Source: Clostridiales bacterium DTU032 (GTDB taxonomy: Bacteria; Bacillota; Clostridia; Saccharofermentanales; DTU023). From it: a DNA stretch of 35,176 nucleotides. Location: positions 1 through 35,176 of the forward strand of contig LFSM01000065.1 in assembly GCA_001512745.1 (NCBI GenBank), in the 5' to 3' direction. The notes beneath the pieces are model-generated. The model made no database searches. It saw nothing but the letters and a program-made list of their open reading frames with translations, and had not been told where the DNA came from. Positions 25,228-33,170 of this stretch are shown piece by piece (position 1 is the first letter of the stretch; every line of letters starts with the position of its first letter). Made by a program: the position numbers and the translations under genes.

Positions 25228-25342
25228 TATGGGAGATGAATTGACATAAATATGGGAGGTAAAATCAAGTAAATATGGGAGATGAATTGGCATAATTATG
25301 GGATGTGTGTTAGAGTAAAACTGGGAGGTAACTATGAGAAAG
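25228..25342 (+). repeat. Five 23-bp tandem repeats ending at the ATPase start codon
   Basis: Units begin at 25228, 25251, 25274, 25297 and 25320, and the GGG triplet recurs every 23 bp exactly (25231, 25254, 25277, 25300, 25323). The unit consensus is TATGGGAGATGAATTG followed by RCATAAA; units 2, 4 and 5 are more diverged. The last unit supplies GGGAGG and the ATG of the downstream gene. A further partial copy lies downstream at 26638-26659. Confidence 0.85.
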
Positions 25343-26593
25343 TATATTCCTAGACTTATAGATGAAGCTCTAAAGAAAGAGTTGGAGGCTTTTGGAGCAG
25401 TATTGATAACTGGCCCAAAGTGGTGTGGAAAAACTACTAGTGGACTAAGACATGCTAAAAGTGCTCTTTTTTTACAAGATCCAGATAATAGAAGGCAAAA
25501 CCTAGAGATGGCAAGTCTAAGTCCTTCTTTATTACTGGAGGGAGAAAAACCAAGATTATTAGATGAATGGCAGGATGCGCCAAATCTCTGGGATGCAGTG
25601 AGACACTCAGTTGATATCTTGGGTGAGACGGGCCTTTATATTCTAACGGGGTCTGCAATGGTTGATGAAAGCAAGCTGGCCCACAGTGGAACGGGTAGGA
25701 TTTCAAGGCTGCAAATGCGTACCCTTAGCCTCTTTGAATCTGGTTTTTCAAATGGGGAGGTTAGCCTGGAAACGCTTTTCAAAAAAGAAGAGCTTAGCTC
25801 TAAATCTGACCCCGGATTAGAAGATGTAGCAGAAATGATAGTGAGAGGGGGATGGCCTTCTTCAGTAGATAAATCTTTGGACATAGCGAGACGCCAGGTT
25901 GGAGGCTATTGTGATTCAATTATAAGGTCTGAAATTTCAACCAGCGATGGGGTTAAAAGAGATGAGGATAAGCTCGAGTCTTTTTTAAGATCCTATTCCA
26001 GGCATATATCGACAAGGGCTGCCCTTACAACAATAGTTAAGGATTTATCTGGTCAGGAAATAGAGCTTGACCGTAAAACAGCTCTCGAGTATATAGGAGC
26101 CCTTTCCAGTATATATGTAGTTGAAGAATTAAAAGCTTGGAATCCCAGGCTAAGATCTAAAACTGCAATTGCAACCAGTCCTGCCAGACACTTTTCAGAT
26201 CCAGCTATAGCTGCATATTTTCTCGATGCAGGTCCAAAGGATTTACTAGCTGATCTGAAAACCTTTGGCTTGCTTTTTGAGTCATTAGTCATAAGAGACT
26301 TAAGGATATATGCTCAGAGTTTGTCTGGCAAGGTATTCACCTACAGAGATCATGCCGGTTTAGAAGCTGACGCGGTTATACATCTCAACAATGCTTCCTA
26401 TGGGCTTATTGAAATAAAGTTGGGTGGAGAAGCCGTTGATAAAGCTGCAGAGAATCTACTTAAACTCAGAGATAAGATAGATACCCGAAAGATGCCTGAA
26501 GCTTCCTTCATGGTAGTCATAACAGCAACAGGCTATGCTTATAAAAGACCAGATGGGGTTTATGTTGTGCCCATAGCTTGTTTGAGGAATTAG
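25334..26593 (+). CDS. AAA ATPase with DUF4143 domain
   Basis: 419 residues. The N-terminal AAA domain has Walker A ITGPKWCGKTTS (about residues 25-36), Walker B PRLLDEWQDAP and a sensor-like LYILTGSAMVD. The C-terminal ~200 residues match the DUF4143 region, a restriction-endonuclease-like fold; FTYRDHAGLEADAVIHL and YGLIEIKLGG carry the D/E-x-K-type residues seen in such folds. This family is often present in many copies in anaerobes and its role is unknown (defence, toxin-like or mobile functions have been suggested). ATG at 25334 lies within the fifth 23-bp repeat, which provides its GGGAGG site. More A+T-rich than neighbours, a sign of transfer. Confidence 0.85.
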   Translation: MRKYIPRLIDEALKKELEAFGAVLITGPKWCGKTTSGLRHAKSALFLQDPDNRRQNLEMASLSPSLLLEGEKPRLLDEWQDAPNLWDAVRHSVDILGETGLYILTGSAMVDESKLAHSGTGRISRLQMRTLSLFESGFSNGEVSLETLFKKEELSSKSDPGLEDVAEMIVRGGWPSSVDKSLDIARRQVGGYCDSIIRSEISTSDGVKRDEDKLESFLRSYSRHISTRAALTTIVKDLSGQEIELDRKTALEYIGALSSIYVVEELKAWNPRLRSKTAIATSPARHFSDPAIAAYFLDAGPKDLLADLKTFGLLFESLVIRDLRIYAQSLSGKVFTYRDHAGLEADAVIHLNNASYGLIEIKLGGEAVDKAAENLLKLRDKIDTRKMPEASFMVVITATGYAYKRPDGVYVVPIACLRN

Positions 26594-26676
26594 AAAATGA
26601 TCTTCGTTTTTGTGTTGCCAGATAGCCAATTTAGAAATATGGGAGATGAATTGGCGTAATATGGTCTAAAAACTGT

Positions 26677-26727
26677 AATTAAACCATTGGTTGTGAGAAA
26701 ATTAAACCAACGGTTTAATTATTTTTG
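26677..26727 (+). terminator. Hairpin after the DUF4143 gene, or paired operator
   Basis: AATTAAACCATTGGTT (26677-26692) and AACCAACGGTTTAATT (26705-26720) are inverted with one mismatch and followed by ATTTTTG, which fits a terminator. Each arm is also palindromic itself (AACCATTGGTT; AACCAACGGTT), giving two operator-like sites upstream of the XRE regulator. Between here and 26882 I see no other clear signal. Confidence 0.55.
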
Positions 26728-26881
26728 TAAAAACAACCTTTGGACGCTTCTTTCCCCTGGCTCCATTGCCTAAGATTTCAGTGTAAAAGCCGCACTTAAT
26801 CTATTTCGGCAGCAGACAGAAAGGAAGGAAGTGACCATGTTAAGTACAGGATTTGATTCAATTAGAGGAGGGCAGGAAAAT

Positions 26882-27379
26882 ATGGAAAAGATGTCAATCG
26901 GGAAGAAGATCGCAAATCTGCGAAAGGAGCAGGGACTGACGCAAAGCGAACTCGCGGAAAAACTGGGCGTATCTGCACAGGCTGTTTCCAAGTGGGAGAA
27001 CGACGTCGCATATCCGGACATCACCTTGCTTCCAGCTTTGGCTGAAGAGTTGAATACAACGATAGACCTTTTGCTGGGTGATGCAGTAGAAGCGGAGACG
27101 CGCTATGTTGAAAAAAAGGAACGCAAAAACTACGAAGATATGATTATGAAAATCCGCGTCAAAGATGGCGGCGATAAAGTAAAAGTTAATCTGCCCATGC
27201 CTATTTTTGATGCCATCTTAAAAATAGGTTTAGACAATGTAGATATCGGCGGCAAGGGCGATAGTCTGAAAGAGGTGGATTTCGAAAACATCAAGCTTCT
27301 GGTAGAGCAGGGCGCAGTCGGCAAGCTGGTCGAAGTTGAATCCGAGGACGGTGCTACAGTAGAAATCTACGTCGAATAA
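26882..27379 (+). CDS. XRE family transcriptional regulator with SHOCT-like C-terminal domain
   Basis: 165 residues. Residues ~5-60 form a Cro/C1 helix-turn-helix: KIANLRKEQGLTQSELAEKL and VSAQAVSKWENDVAYPD. The C-terminal part (RVKDGGDKVKVNLPMPI ... KLVEVESEDGATVEIYVE) resembles a small domain also found in YvlB/DUF2089-like proteins. The ATG at 26882 is preferred because GAGGAGG and AGGA lie just upstream; an ATG at 26837 with AAGGAAGG is an alternative that adds 15 residues. Followed after 9 bp by a paralogue of its own C-terminal domain, so the two likely work together. Two palindromes upstream could be operators. Confidence 0.87.
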   Translation: MEKMSIGKKIANLRKEQGLTQSELAEKLGVSAQAVSKWENDVAYPDITLLPALAEELNTTIDLLLGDAVEAETRYVEKKERKNYEDMIMKIRVKDGGDKVKVNLPMPIFDAILKIGLDNVDIGGKGDSLKEVDFENIKLLVEQGAVGKLVEVESEDGATVEIYVE

Positions 27380-27388
27380 GGAGTTCCC

Positions 27389-27655
27389 ATGCATATTCAG
27401 ATCAGATCCGAAGAAGACAAGAAGATTAATCTCCGCCTACCTAACTCCCTCCTGACCAGCAAGCTTCTGCTGCGCCTGGCCTCTGGCAGAATCAGCAGAA
27501 GTGAAGACCCGGAAACTCAGAAAACAAGAACTATGATGATGGAAATCATGCCGGACTTAAAGCAAAGCATACGGAAGACAAAGAAGAAATACGGCAAGTT
27601 CACCCTGGTCGAAGTTGAAAGCCAAGACGGCGAACACGTCAAAATTACTCTCTGA
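27389..27655 (+). CDS. Small protein paralogous to the XRE C-terminal domain
   Basis: 88 residues, no membrane segment. It parallels the end of the preceding regulator: KINLRLPNSLLTSKLLLRLA aligns with KVKVNLPMPIFDAILKIGL, and FTLVEVESQDGEHVKITL with GKLVEVESEDGATVEIYVE. The middle is Lys/Arg-rich. The ATG follows AAGGAG. Plausibly it binds the regulator through the shared domain and tunes its activity; this is inference. Confidence 0.75.
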   Translation: MHIQIRSEEDKKINLRLPNSLLTSKLLLRLASGRISRSEDPETQKTRTMMMEIMPDLKQSIRKTKKKYGKFTLVEVESQDGEHVKITL

Positions 27656-27726
27656 ACTGGGGGAGGCGGCGGATCCGGCGGGGCTGCGCCAGATATCTAA
27701 TTCGCCCATCAGCCTTCCCGCTTATC

Positions 27727-27762
27727 AACTGCTGTCTGTTAGCAAGGCAGCAGTTTTATTTT
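27727..27762 (+). terminator. Intrinsic terminator after the XRE pair
   Basis: AACTGCTGTC (27727-27736) pairs with GGCAGCAGTT (27746-27755) across a short loop, then TTATTTT follows. The 70 bp between the small gene and this hairpin are G+C-rich and show nothing else. Confidence 0.8.
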
Positions 27763-27770
27763 GCTATAAT
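27762..27770 (+). promoter_or_regulatory. Extended -10 promoter of ribokinase
   Basis: TGCTATAAT, an extended -10 (TGn-TATAAT at 27765-27770), lies just after the terminator. No good -35 is visible. Transcription would begin near 27777, which favours the GTG start at 27803 over the ATG at 27779. Confidence 0.55.
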
Positions 27771-27802
27771 GTTTTATTATGATAAAAAGTGAGGATACCG
27801 CT

Positions 27803-28732
27803 GTGATTACAGTAGTTGGTAGTTTAAATATGGATCTGGTGGTGCAGACCGCACACATTCCACGTGTCGGCGAAACAGTACTGGCACGCGACTTGCGCTA
27901 TGTCGAAGGCGGCAAGGGAGCTAATCAGACTGTGGCAGCTGCCCGCCTGGGCGGGGAAGTCAGCATGATTGGCGCAGTTGGTAAGGACGATATGGGCGAC
28001 CGTCTGATTGAGGCTCTGAAAAAAGACAAGGTCGACGTCTCAGGCATCAAGCGCAGCTCGGAAGCAAGCGGCATGGCCCTGATAACTGTTGACGCCCACG
28101 GCAATAATGCCATCACTGTAATCTCCGGCGCCAACCACGATCTCAGCCTGCAGGACCTTAACCGCCACGAGGACAAAATCGCCAACTCTTCGATTGTGCT
28201 GGCACAGCTGGAGTGCCCGCTCGACCTGGTTACTGAGGCCATGTTTTTGGCCAAAAAACACGGCTGTATCTCAGTCCTGAACCCGGCACCGGCCCAGCCA
28301 CTGCCCAAAGACCTGCTGGACCTTATTGATATTCTGACACCCAACGAGACTGAACTGCAGATCTTAAGCGGCCTTCCAACCGATACTCTGCAAGAATGCC
28401 AGACAGCCGGTGAGAAATTAATGGCAAGCGGTATCAAGTCGCTGATCGTTACCCTGGGCGCCAAAGGCTGCTACTACATGGACAGCAAAGAATCAATCTT
28501 CTATCCCAGCTATGAAGTGAAGATGACAGACTCGACAGCCGCAGGCGACTGCTTCAACGGAGCCCTGGTTGCCGCATTAAGCAGAGGCGATTCCCTGGCT
28601 GATGCCATCGACTTTGCAATGAAGGCCTCAGCCATTTCCGTAACACGACCCGGAGCCCAGCCATCTATTCCTGCACTCGAGGATATGGAAGGCTTCGATC
28701 TTTGGTACGAAGAACGCCGTTTAGACAAATAA
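27803..28732 (+). CDS. rbsK: Ribokinase (PfkB family sugar kinase)
   Basis: Phosphorylates D-ribose to ribose 5-phosphate with ATP. 310 residues from a GTG at 27803; this start is preferred over the ATG at 27779 because GTGAGGA lies at proper spacing and the protein then opens MITVVGSLNMDLVV as ribokinases do. PfkB signatures: GGKGANQTVAAARLGG (about residues 33-48) and DSTAAGDCFNGALVAAL, with the catalytic Asp in AAGD. NPAPAQPLP is another ribokinase feature. No ribose transporter is nearby, so nucleoside salvage is equally likely. Confidence 0.92.
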   Translation: MITVVGSLNMDLVVQTAHIPRVGETVLARDLRYVEGGKGANQTVAAARLGGEVSMIGAVGKDDMGDRLIEALKKDKVDVSGIKRSSEASGMALITVDAHGNNAITVISGANHDLSLQDLNRHEDKIANSSIVLAQLECPLDLVTEAMFLAKKHGCISVLNPAPAQPLPKDLLDLIDILTPNETELQILSGLPTDTLQECQTAGEKLMASGIKSLIVTLGAKGCYYMDSKESIFYPSYEVKMTDSTAAGDCFNGALVAALSRGDSLADAIDFAMKASAISVTRPGAQPSIPALEDMEGFDLWYEERRLDK

Positions 28733-28745
28733 ACCGGGCGTTTTT
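28713..28745 (+). terminator. Terminator overlapping the end of rbsK
   Basis: AACGCCGTTT (28713-28722) pairs with AAAC...GGCGTT (28731-28742, two bulged bases) and is followed by TTTTT. The hairpin begins inside the last codons of rbsK. Confidence 0.6.
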
Positions 28746-28749
28746 AACA

Positions 28750-28758
28750 TGGTACAAT
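28750..28758 (+). promoter_or_regulatory. Candidate extended -10 for the MurE-like gene
   Basis: TGGTACAAT (TGn then TACAAT at 28753-28758) follows the rbsK terminator and precedes the MurE-like start by about 60 bp. No matching -35 is evident. Confidence 0.4.
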
Positions 28759-28816
28759 TGTTGTTGTCATGACCGGAGACGGTCTCAGACAGCAAAAAAA
28801 ACAAAATGAGGTATAT

Positions 28817-30394
28817 ATGCAAGTACAGGATTACCCCAGACAGGAATTTGTTCTGGGAGATTATTTAGCAGATTTAAACTCTGAAAGTATTGTGTCCGGG
28901 ACAGTTGGCTGGGACGAGACATCCGGAGCCCTGCCCGTCCGGCATGTGTCCTATGATTCCCGCAAACTGTGGAAAAACACATTTTTCATATGTAAGGGCA
29001 TAAACTTCAAACGCAAATACCTCTTGGATGCCATCGATCAGGGAGCAATAGCCTATCTGGCAGAAAAGGATCTGCAAGTCGATATTCCCGGCATTATCGT
29101 CAGTGATATGCGCCGGGCCCTGACACTCTGCGCCCAGAGGTTTTTCGAATGGCCCCAGCGCGAGCTGACTATTATGGGCATCACCGGAACTAAAGGTAAA
29201 TCAACTACGGTCACCTGCCTCCGGGATATTTTTGATGCCTGGCTGGAAGATCAGAAGCTGCCGCCGGCAGGTCTTATCTCATCGATCGAGGAATTTGACG
29301 GCTTTAGCAGCCAGGAGTCAGTACTGACAACACCCGAACCGCTTGAACTCTTCACAATACTGCGCAACTGTGTCACTGCCGGGATCGACTACCTTGTTTT
29401 GGAAAGCTCCTCCCAGGGATTTAAGTATGGCCGCCTCGACGACATCAAGTTTTCCTACGGTTCAATCGTAAATATTGCCGAGGACCATATCTCTGATATC
29501 GAACACAAAGACTTTGAAGATTACAAGGCGGCCAAACTGGCCATGATCGACCACAGTGAAAAACTGCTGGTCAATCTCGACGTTGAATACAGTGATCTCA
29601 TGCTGCAAAAAGCAGCTGACAGACAAATTGAAGTAATCACCCTGAGCACCAGAGAGGGAGTTGCCGCTGACTACCGGGCTGAAAACATCCGCAGCACAGC
29701 GGACGGTCTTGTTTTTGATGTAATAAGCTCGCACGCGCCTGAACGGAATATTAAAGATTTATTTGTCAGCCTGCATGGTCTTTTTAATACTGAAAATGCC
29801 CTGATCGCCATAGCTATTGCCCTGGAATCGGGGGTGGGTGAAGCCTCTATCCGCCGGGCCCTGAGTCAGGTTTCCGTACCCGGCCGCATGATGCTCTTCC
29901 CGACAGATGACGGCGCCTTGCTGGGACTGGTTGACTATGCCCATAACAAGCTTAGCTTTGAGGCACTCTTCCAATGGCTGCACAAGGATTATCCCAGGCA
30001 CAGGTATGTTGCCATTTTCGGCTCAACCGGTGACAAGGCCGTCAACCGCCGCCCCGAATTAGGTGTAGCTGCGGGCGAAAATGCGGATGTAGTTTATTTA
30101 ACTTCCGATGACGTGGGCTACGAGCCCTTTGATTCGATCAACGCCGATATGACGCCTTACCTCGACAGCTACGGCGTTCCCTGGACAGCCGACCCCGTCC
30201 GTGAAAATTGCATCCGCGACGCTTTCGCCAAGGCCATCCAGCTCTTCAAAGAGACCGGCGAGCAGAGCGTGGTTATGGCCCTGGGCAAAGGAGACGAGAG
30301 TTCAGTCTATAAAAATGGTATCTACGAACCGATCAACAGTGACGTTACTGTGATGAAGCTTCTGGTAGAAGAATACAACGCCGCTTTGAAATGA
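28817..30394 (+). CDS. MurE-like Mur ligase
   Basis: 525-residue ATP-dependent ligase of the UDP-MurNAc-tripeptide synthetase type. N-terminal domain has VRHVSYDSRKLWKNTFFICKG (UDP-sugar binding), the central domain the P-loop GITGTKGKSTT (residues 121-131), ESSSQGFKYGR, and an Ala/Lys-rich FEDYKAAKLAM containing the likely carbamylated lysine; the C-terminal domain ends with ALGKGDES, close to the MurE GKGHE. The amino-acid selectivity loop (DNPR in diaminopimelate enzymes) reads DDVGYE here, so the added residue cannot be read off. Start ATG 28817 follows GAGG. It may be the housekeeping MurE or a second paralogue. Confidence 0.85.
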   Translation: MQVQDYPRQEFVLGDYLADLNSESIVSGTVGWDETSGALPVRHVSYDSRKLWKNTFFICKGINFKRKYLLDAIDQGAIAYLAEKDLQVDIPGIIVSDMRRALTLCAQRFFEWPQRELTIMGITGTKGKSTTVTCLRDIFDAWLEDQKLPPAGLISSIEEFDGFSSQESVLTTPEPLELFTILRNCVTAGIDYLVLESSSQGFKYGRLDDIKFSYGSIVNIAEDHISDIEHKDFEDYKAAKLAMIDHSEKLLVNLDVEYSDLMLQKAADRQIEVITLSTREGVAADYRAENIRSTADGLVFDVISSHAPERNIKDLFVSLHGLFNTENALIAIAIALESGVGEASIRRALSQVSVPGRMMLFPTDDGALLGLVDYAHNKLSFEALFQWLHKDYPRHRYVAIFGSTGDKAVNRRPELGVAAGENADVVYLTSDDVGYEPFDSINADMTPYLDSYGVPWTADPVRENCIRDAFAKAIQLFKETGEQSVVMALGKGDESSVYKNGIYEPINSDVTVMKLLVEEYNAALK

Positions 30395-30436
30395 TCTGCC
30401 GGGACCGCCGCCGGTATCCGACAAAGGGGGAGAACA

Positions 30437-31534
30437 ATGGAGAAAAAACTTGCTTTCGGTTTTATGAGGCTTCCGCAAACTGAGGATGAAAAGATAGATT
30501 TTGCAGAAACTGAAAAGATGGTGGACCGCTTTATTGAAGAAGGCTTCAGCTACTTTGACACCGCCTACAACTACCACAATCAGCAAAGTGAAATCGCTAT
30601 CAGAGAATGTCTGGTCAAGCGCTACAAGCGCAAGCAGTTCCAGCTGACTGACAAACTCACCACTTTGTATTTTGAGACAGAAAAAGACCTGCCCGGCTTT
30701 TTTGCCGAGCAACTGGAAAAAACCGGTGTCAAATATTTTGACACTTACCTGATGCATTCTCTGAACCGGAAAAACTATAATAAATTTCTCGCAGCCAATG
30801 CTTTTGAATTTATGCAAAAATTAAAAGCCGAAGGCAAGGTAAAACGCATCGGTTTCAGTTTCCACGATACGGCAGATTTTTTGGACCAGGTGTTGACTGA
30901 TCATCCCTACATGGAAGTAGTGCAGCTACAGTTTAATTATCTCGATTTTTACGATCCGGAAGTACAATCTTACGCCTGCTATCAAGTCTGTGAAAAACAC
31001 GATAAAACCGTTCTGGTCATGGAACCCGTTAAGGGCGGAAAACTTGCCGATTTGCCGGCGGAGGCGAAAACCATCCTCGAAAGTTACGGCCAGAGTGCGT
31101 CTCCTGCCAGTTATGCGATTCGTTTCGCTGCCTCCTTTCCGCGTGTGGAGCGGGTTCTCAGTGGCATGAGCAATCTGGAACAGCTGGAAGACAATGTCAG
31201 CTATATGAAAGATTTCATGCCCCTGACAGAAAATGAATATCTGATGATCGATGAAGTTCGCAAGATACTGGAGAAGGCAGACCGGATTCCCTGTACAGCC
31301 TGTGACTACTGTCTGGAAGGCTGCCCTGCCGAAATCCCCATTCCCGGGATTATCGCTCTTCTCAATGACCACAGAACAAGCAAAGACGAGTCCTTGCCGG
31401 AGAAATATGAGCAAGTGGTGGCCGGTCGCGGCAGAGCTTCCGATTGCATCGAGTGTGCTGCCTGCGAGGACATCTGTCCCCAGCATCTGGAGATTATCCG
31501 GCATATGGCTGACGCAGCTGAGATTTTTGAATAA
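30437..31534 (+). CDS. Aldo/keto reductase with C-terminal 4Fe-4S ferredoxin domain
   Basis: 365 residues. The AKR barrel (1-280) shows the catalytic pair D41 and Y46 in YFDTAYNYHNQQSE, TDKL as the lysine segment and YLMHSL as the histidine segment. The C-terminus holds CTACDYCLEGCP and CIECAACEDICP, two 4Fe-4S motifs. This fused form is common in strict anaerobes; electrons may pass between ferredoxin centres and a carbonyl substrate, which is unknown. ATG follows AAAGGGGGAG. Starts a run of closely spaced genes through the MBL-fold hydrolase. Confidence 0.9.
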   Translation: MEKKLAFGFMRLPQTEDEKIDFAETEKMVDRFIEEGFSYFDTAYNYHNQQSEIAIRECLVKRYKRKQFQLTDKLTTLYFETEKDLPGFFAEQLEKTGVKYFDTYLMHSLNRKNYNKFLAANAFEFMQKLKAEGKVKRIGFSFHDTADFLDQVLTDHPYMEVVQLQFNYLDFYDPEVQSYACYQVCEKHDKTVLVMEPVKGGKLADLPAEAKTILESYGQSASPASYAIRFAASFPRVERVLSGMSNLEQLEDNVSYMKDFMPLTENEYLMIDEVRKILEKADRIPCTACDYCLEGCPAEIPIPGIIALLNDHRTSKDESLPEKYEQVVAGRGRASDCIECAACEDICPQHLEIIRHMADAAEIFE

Positions 31535-31550
31535 GTATTCCGGAGATTTT

Positions 31551-32120
31551 ATGAAAAAACAAGACTGGTATCAGCAACTTAAATCAGAAATATCGCGACT
31601 GGAAAACTCTGATCGTGAGCTGATCATTATTGCTATTGACGGCAGTTCAGCTGCCGGAAAGTCCAGTTTGGCGGCAGAATTGGCGGCAGAATACGACGCT
31701 CAGCTTTTTCACATAGATGACTTTTTCCTCACTGCAGACCAAAGAACTCCGGAAAGACTCGCCGCTGTTGGCGAGTTTTTTGACAAAGAAAGGCTGCTGG
31801 CTGAACTGCTGGAGCCTCTTAAAGCCGGTCAGCCGGTCCTGTTCCGGCGTTTCGATTGTGCCAGCCAGACTTTCTCACCGGCGGAGGCGGCTGAGAAAAA
31901 GCGGATTGTAATTGTCGAAGGTGTCTACAGCCTTCATCCCGACCTGCGCCCCTACTATGACCTGCAGCTTTTTCTCTACATTGATCGCACGGAACAAATC
32001 AGGAGGCTCCGGCAAAGAAGTCCGGAAAAGCTTGAACGATATCTCAATGACTGGCTGCCTCGCGAAGAGGCCTATTTTGAAAAATACGGCTTTCCCAAAA
32101 AGATACAAGTCCTGGTTTGA
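31551..32120 (+). CDS. Uridine-kinase-like P-loop protein
   Basis: 189 residues. The P-loop IAIDGSSAAGKSSL lies at about residues 27-40, followed by LFHIDDFFLT (catalytic Asp region), FRRFDCASQTF and RIVIVEGVYSLHPDLRPYYD, all features of the uridine kinase/phosphoribulokinase family. It is shorter than classical uridine kinase (about 210), so the phosphate acceptor is uncertain. ATG at 31551 follows GGAG; the frame is open upstream but lies inside the AKR gene. 13 bp before the MBL-fold gene. Confidence 0.85.
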   Translation: MKKQDWYQQLKSEISRLENSDRELIIIAIDGSSAAGKSSLAAELAAEYDAQLFHIDDFFLTADQRTPERLAAVGEFFDKERLLAELLEPLKAGQPVLFRRFDCASQTFSPAEAAEKKRIVIVEGVYSLHPDLRPYYDLQLFLYIDRTEQIRRLRQRSPEKLERYLNDWLPREEAYFEKYGFPKKIQVLV

Positions 32121-32133
32121 AAGGAGTTTCCTG

Positions 32134-32751
32134 ATGTCTAAAGAACTAAGTATTATCTGGCACGGCCATTCCTGCTTTGAGATTAATTCCGAGGATGCGG
32201 TGATTATTCTCGACCCCTATGAGGAGGTCCCGGGCTACCGGCCGCTGGAACTGGCAGCAGATCTGGTCCTGGCTTCACACGAGCACAGCGATCACAACGC
32301 CCGCTCGCGCGTTAAACTTTCCGGAAGAGAAGCGGCTGTGGATGTGGAAATTATCGACACTTTTCACGATCCGGACCGGGGAAGCCTGCGCGGCAAAAAT
32401 AAAATTCATATTATTACTGTTGCTGGCAAAAGGATTGCCCACTGTGGTGACCTGGGCCATGCCCTGGAGCAGGACCAGCTGGCCCGCCTGCAGAATCTCG
32501 ACTTGCTCCTGATCCCGGTTGGCGGCTATTACACCATCGATGCCGACACAGCAGCAGAAATCGTGCGCGCCTGCAAACCCGATCTGGCAGTTCCCATGCA
32601 CTATCGCGAAGGTCAGGCAGGCTTTGACCTAATCTCAACTGTGCAGGCCTTCCTCGATCATTTCGACACAGTCGTCAGACATGACCAATCCTCATTCACC
32701 CTCGGCGAATTTCACGACACTATTCTTGTTTTGAAAAACCCGAAACTTTAG
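32134..32751 (+). CDS. Metallo-beta-lactamase fold hydrolase (UlaG/UPF0173-like)
   Basis: 205 residues. Metal motif HEHSDHN (about residues 49-55), then AHCGDLGH, LLIPVGGYYTID and PMHYREGQ fit the small UlaG-like or UPF0173 branch, which contains lactonases and phosphodiesterases. The substrate is unknown. The ATG at 32134 follows AAGGAG. It ends 4 bp inside the end of the convergent zincin gene. Confidence 0.88.
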   Translation: MSKELSIIWHGHSCFEINSEDAVIILDPYEEVPGYRPLELAADLVLASHEHSDHNARSRVKLSGREAAVDVEIIDTFHDPDRGSLRGKNKIHIITVAGKRIAHCGDLGHALEQDQLARLQNLDLLLIPVGGYYTIDADTAAEIVRACKPDLAVPMHYREGQAGFDLISTVQAFLDHFDTVVRHDQSSFTLGEFHDTILVLKNPKL

Positions 32752-33140
32752 GAATGCTTGTCTTCACGCAGGGGATGGCGGGCATAATAGTGTAACAGAG
32801 AACGCTTGTCCTCCACTTCAAGATCGCGTTCATTGGCGCGGTTTTCAAGGTGGTGTGTCAGCTCATGCTTGACAACCCGCTCCAGCTCTTCAACAAAGCG
32901 CTGGTCAGAAAGATGTGGGTAAACCCGCAGCAGGGAGCCGTAATAAATATTGATGTAGCGGCCGAAAATATGCTCATAGCGATATTCACCCAGGACATAA
33001 AGGTCGTCAGCCAGCCGGTCTTTGGACAGCTTGACTTCTTCCCGCAGGAGGACACCGCCGTTCAGATCCACAAAAACTTCCGGCGGCAGGGCATCAACAA
33101 TCCGATTGAGAGCAGCTTCAGTCTCTTCCAAAGTCATCAT
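32748..33140 (-). CDS. Small zincin-like metallopeptidase family protein
   Basis: 130 residues, cytoplasmic. The HExxH motif appears as KHELTHHLENRANE, near residue 95, inside a minimal metalloprotease-like domain (DUF1025/PF06262 type). The downstream third ligand may be the Glu in the following helix. The frame is open through the palindromic repeat array to 33230, but the ATG at 33140 (or 33137) is chosen because homologues begin near MTLEE and the extension is repeat-derived. There is no ribosome site; a TATACT lies six bases upstream, suggesting a leaderless message. Confidence 0.7.
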   Translation of the reverse strand: MMTLEETEAALNRIVDALPPEVFVDLNGGVLLREEVKLSKDRLADDLYVLGEYRYEHIFGRYINIYYGSLLRVYPHLSDQRFVEELERVVKHELTHHLENRANERDLEVEDKRSLLHYYARHPLREDKHS

Positions 33141-33170
33141 AGAAACAGTATACACGCTCCACAGCCAGTA

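Larger units (their letters stand above)
25197..26659. mobile_element. Candidate acquired module bounded by 53-bp direct repeats
   Basis: Copies at 25197-25249 and 26607-26659 share 48 of 53 positions, including the block AGCCAATTTAGAAATATGGG. They enclose a single A+T-rich DUF4143 ATPase gene whose codon use differs visibly from its neighbours. No transposase or integrase is present, so a classical insertion sequence is not supported; a recombination cassette or tandem duplication remnant is possible. Confidence 0.45.

Noticed and set aside
25228-25342. CRISPR array
   Set aside because: Units are contiguous 23-bp tandem repeats with no spacers, and there are no cas genes.
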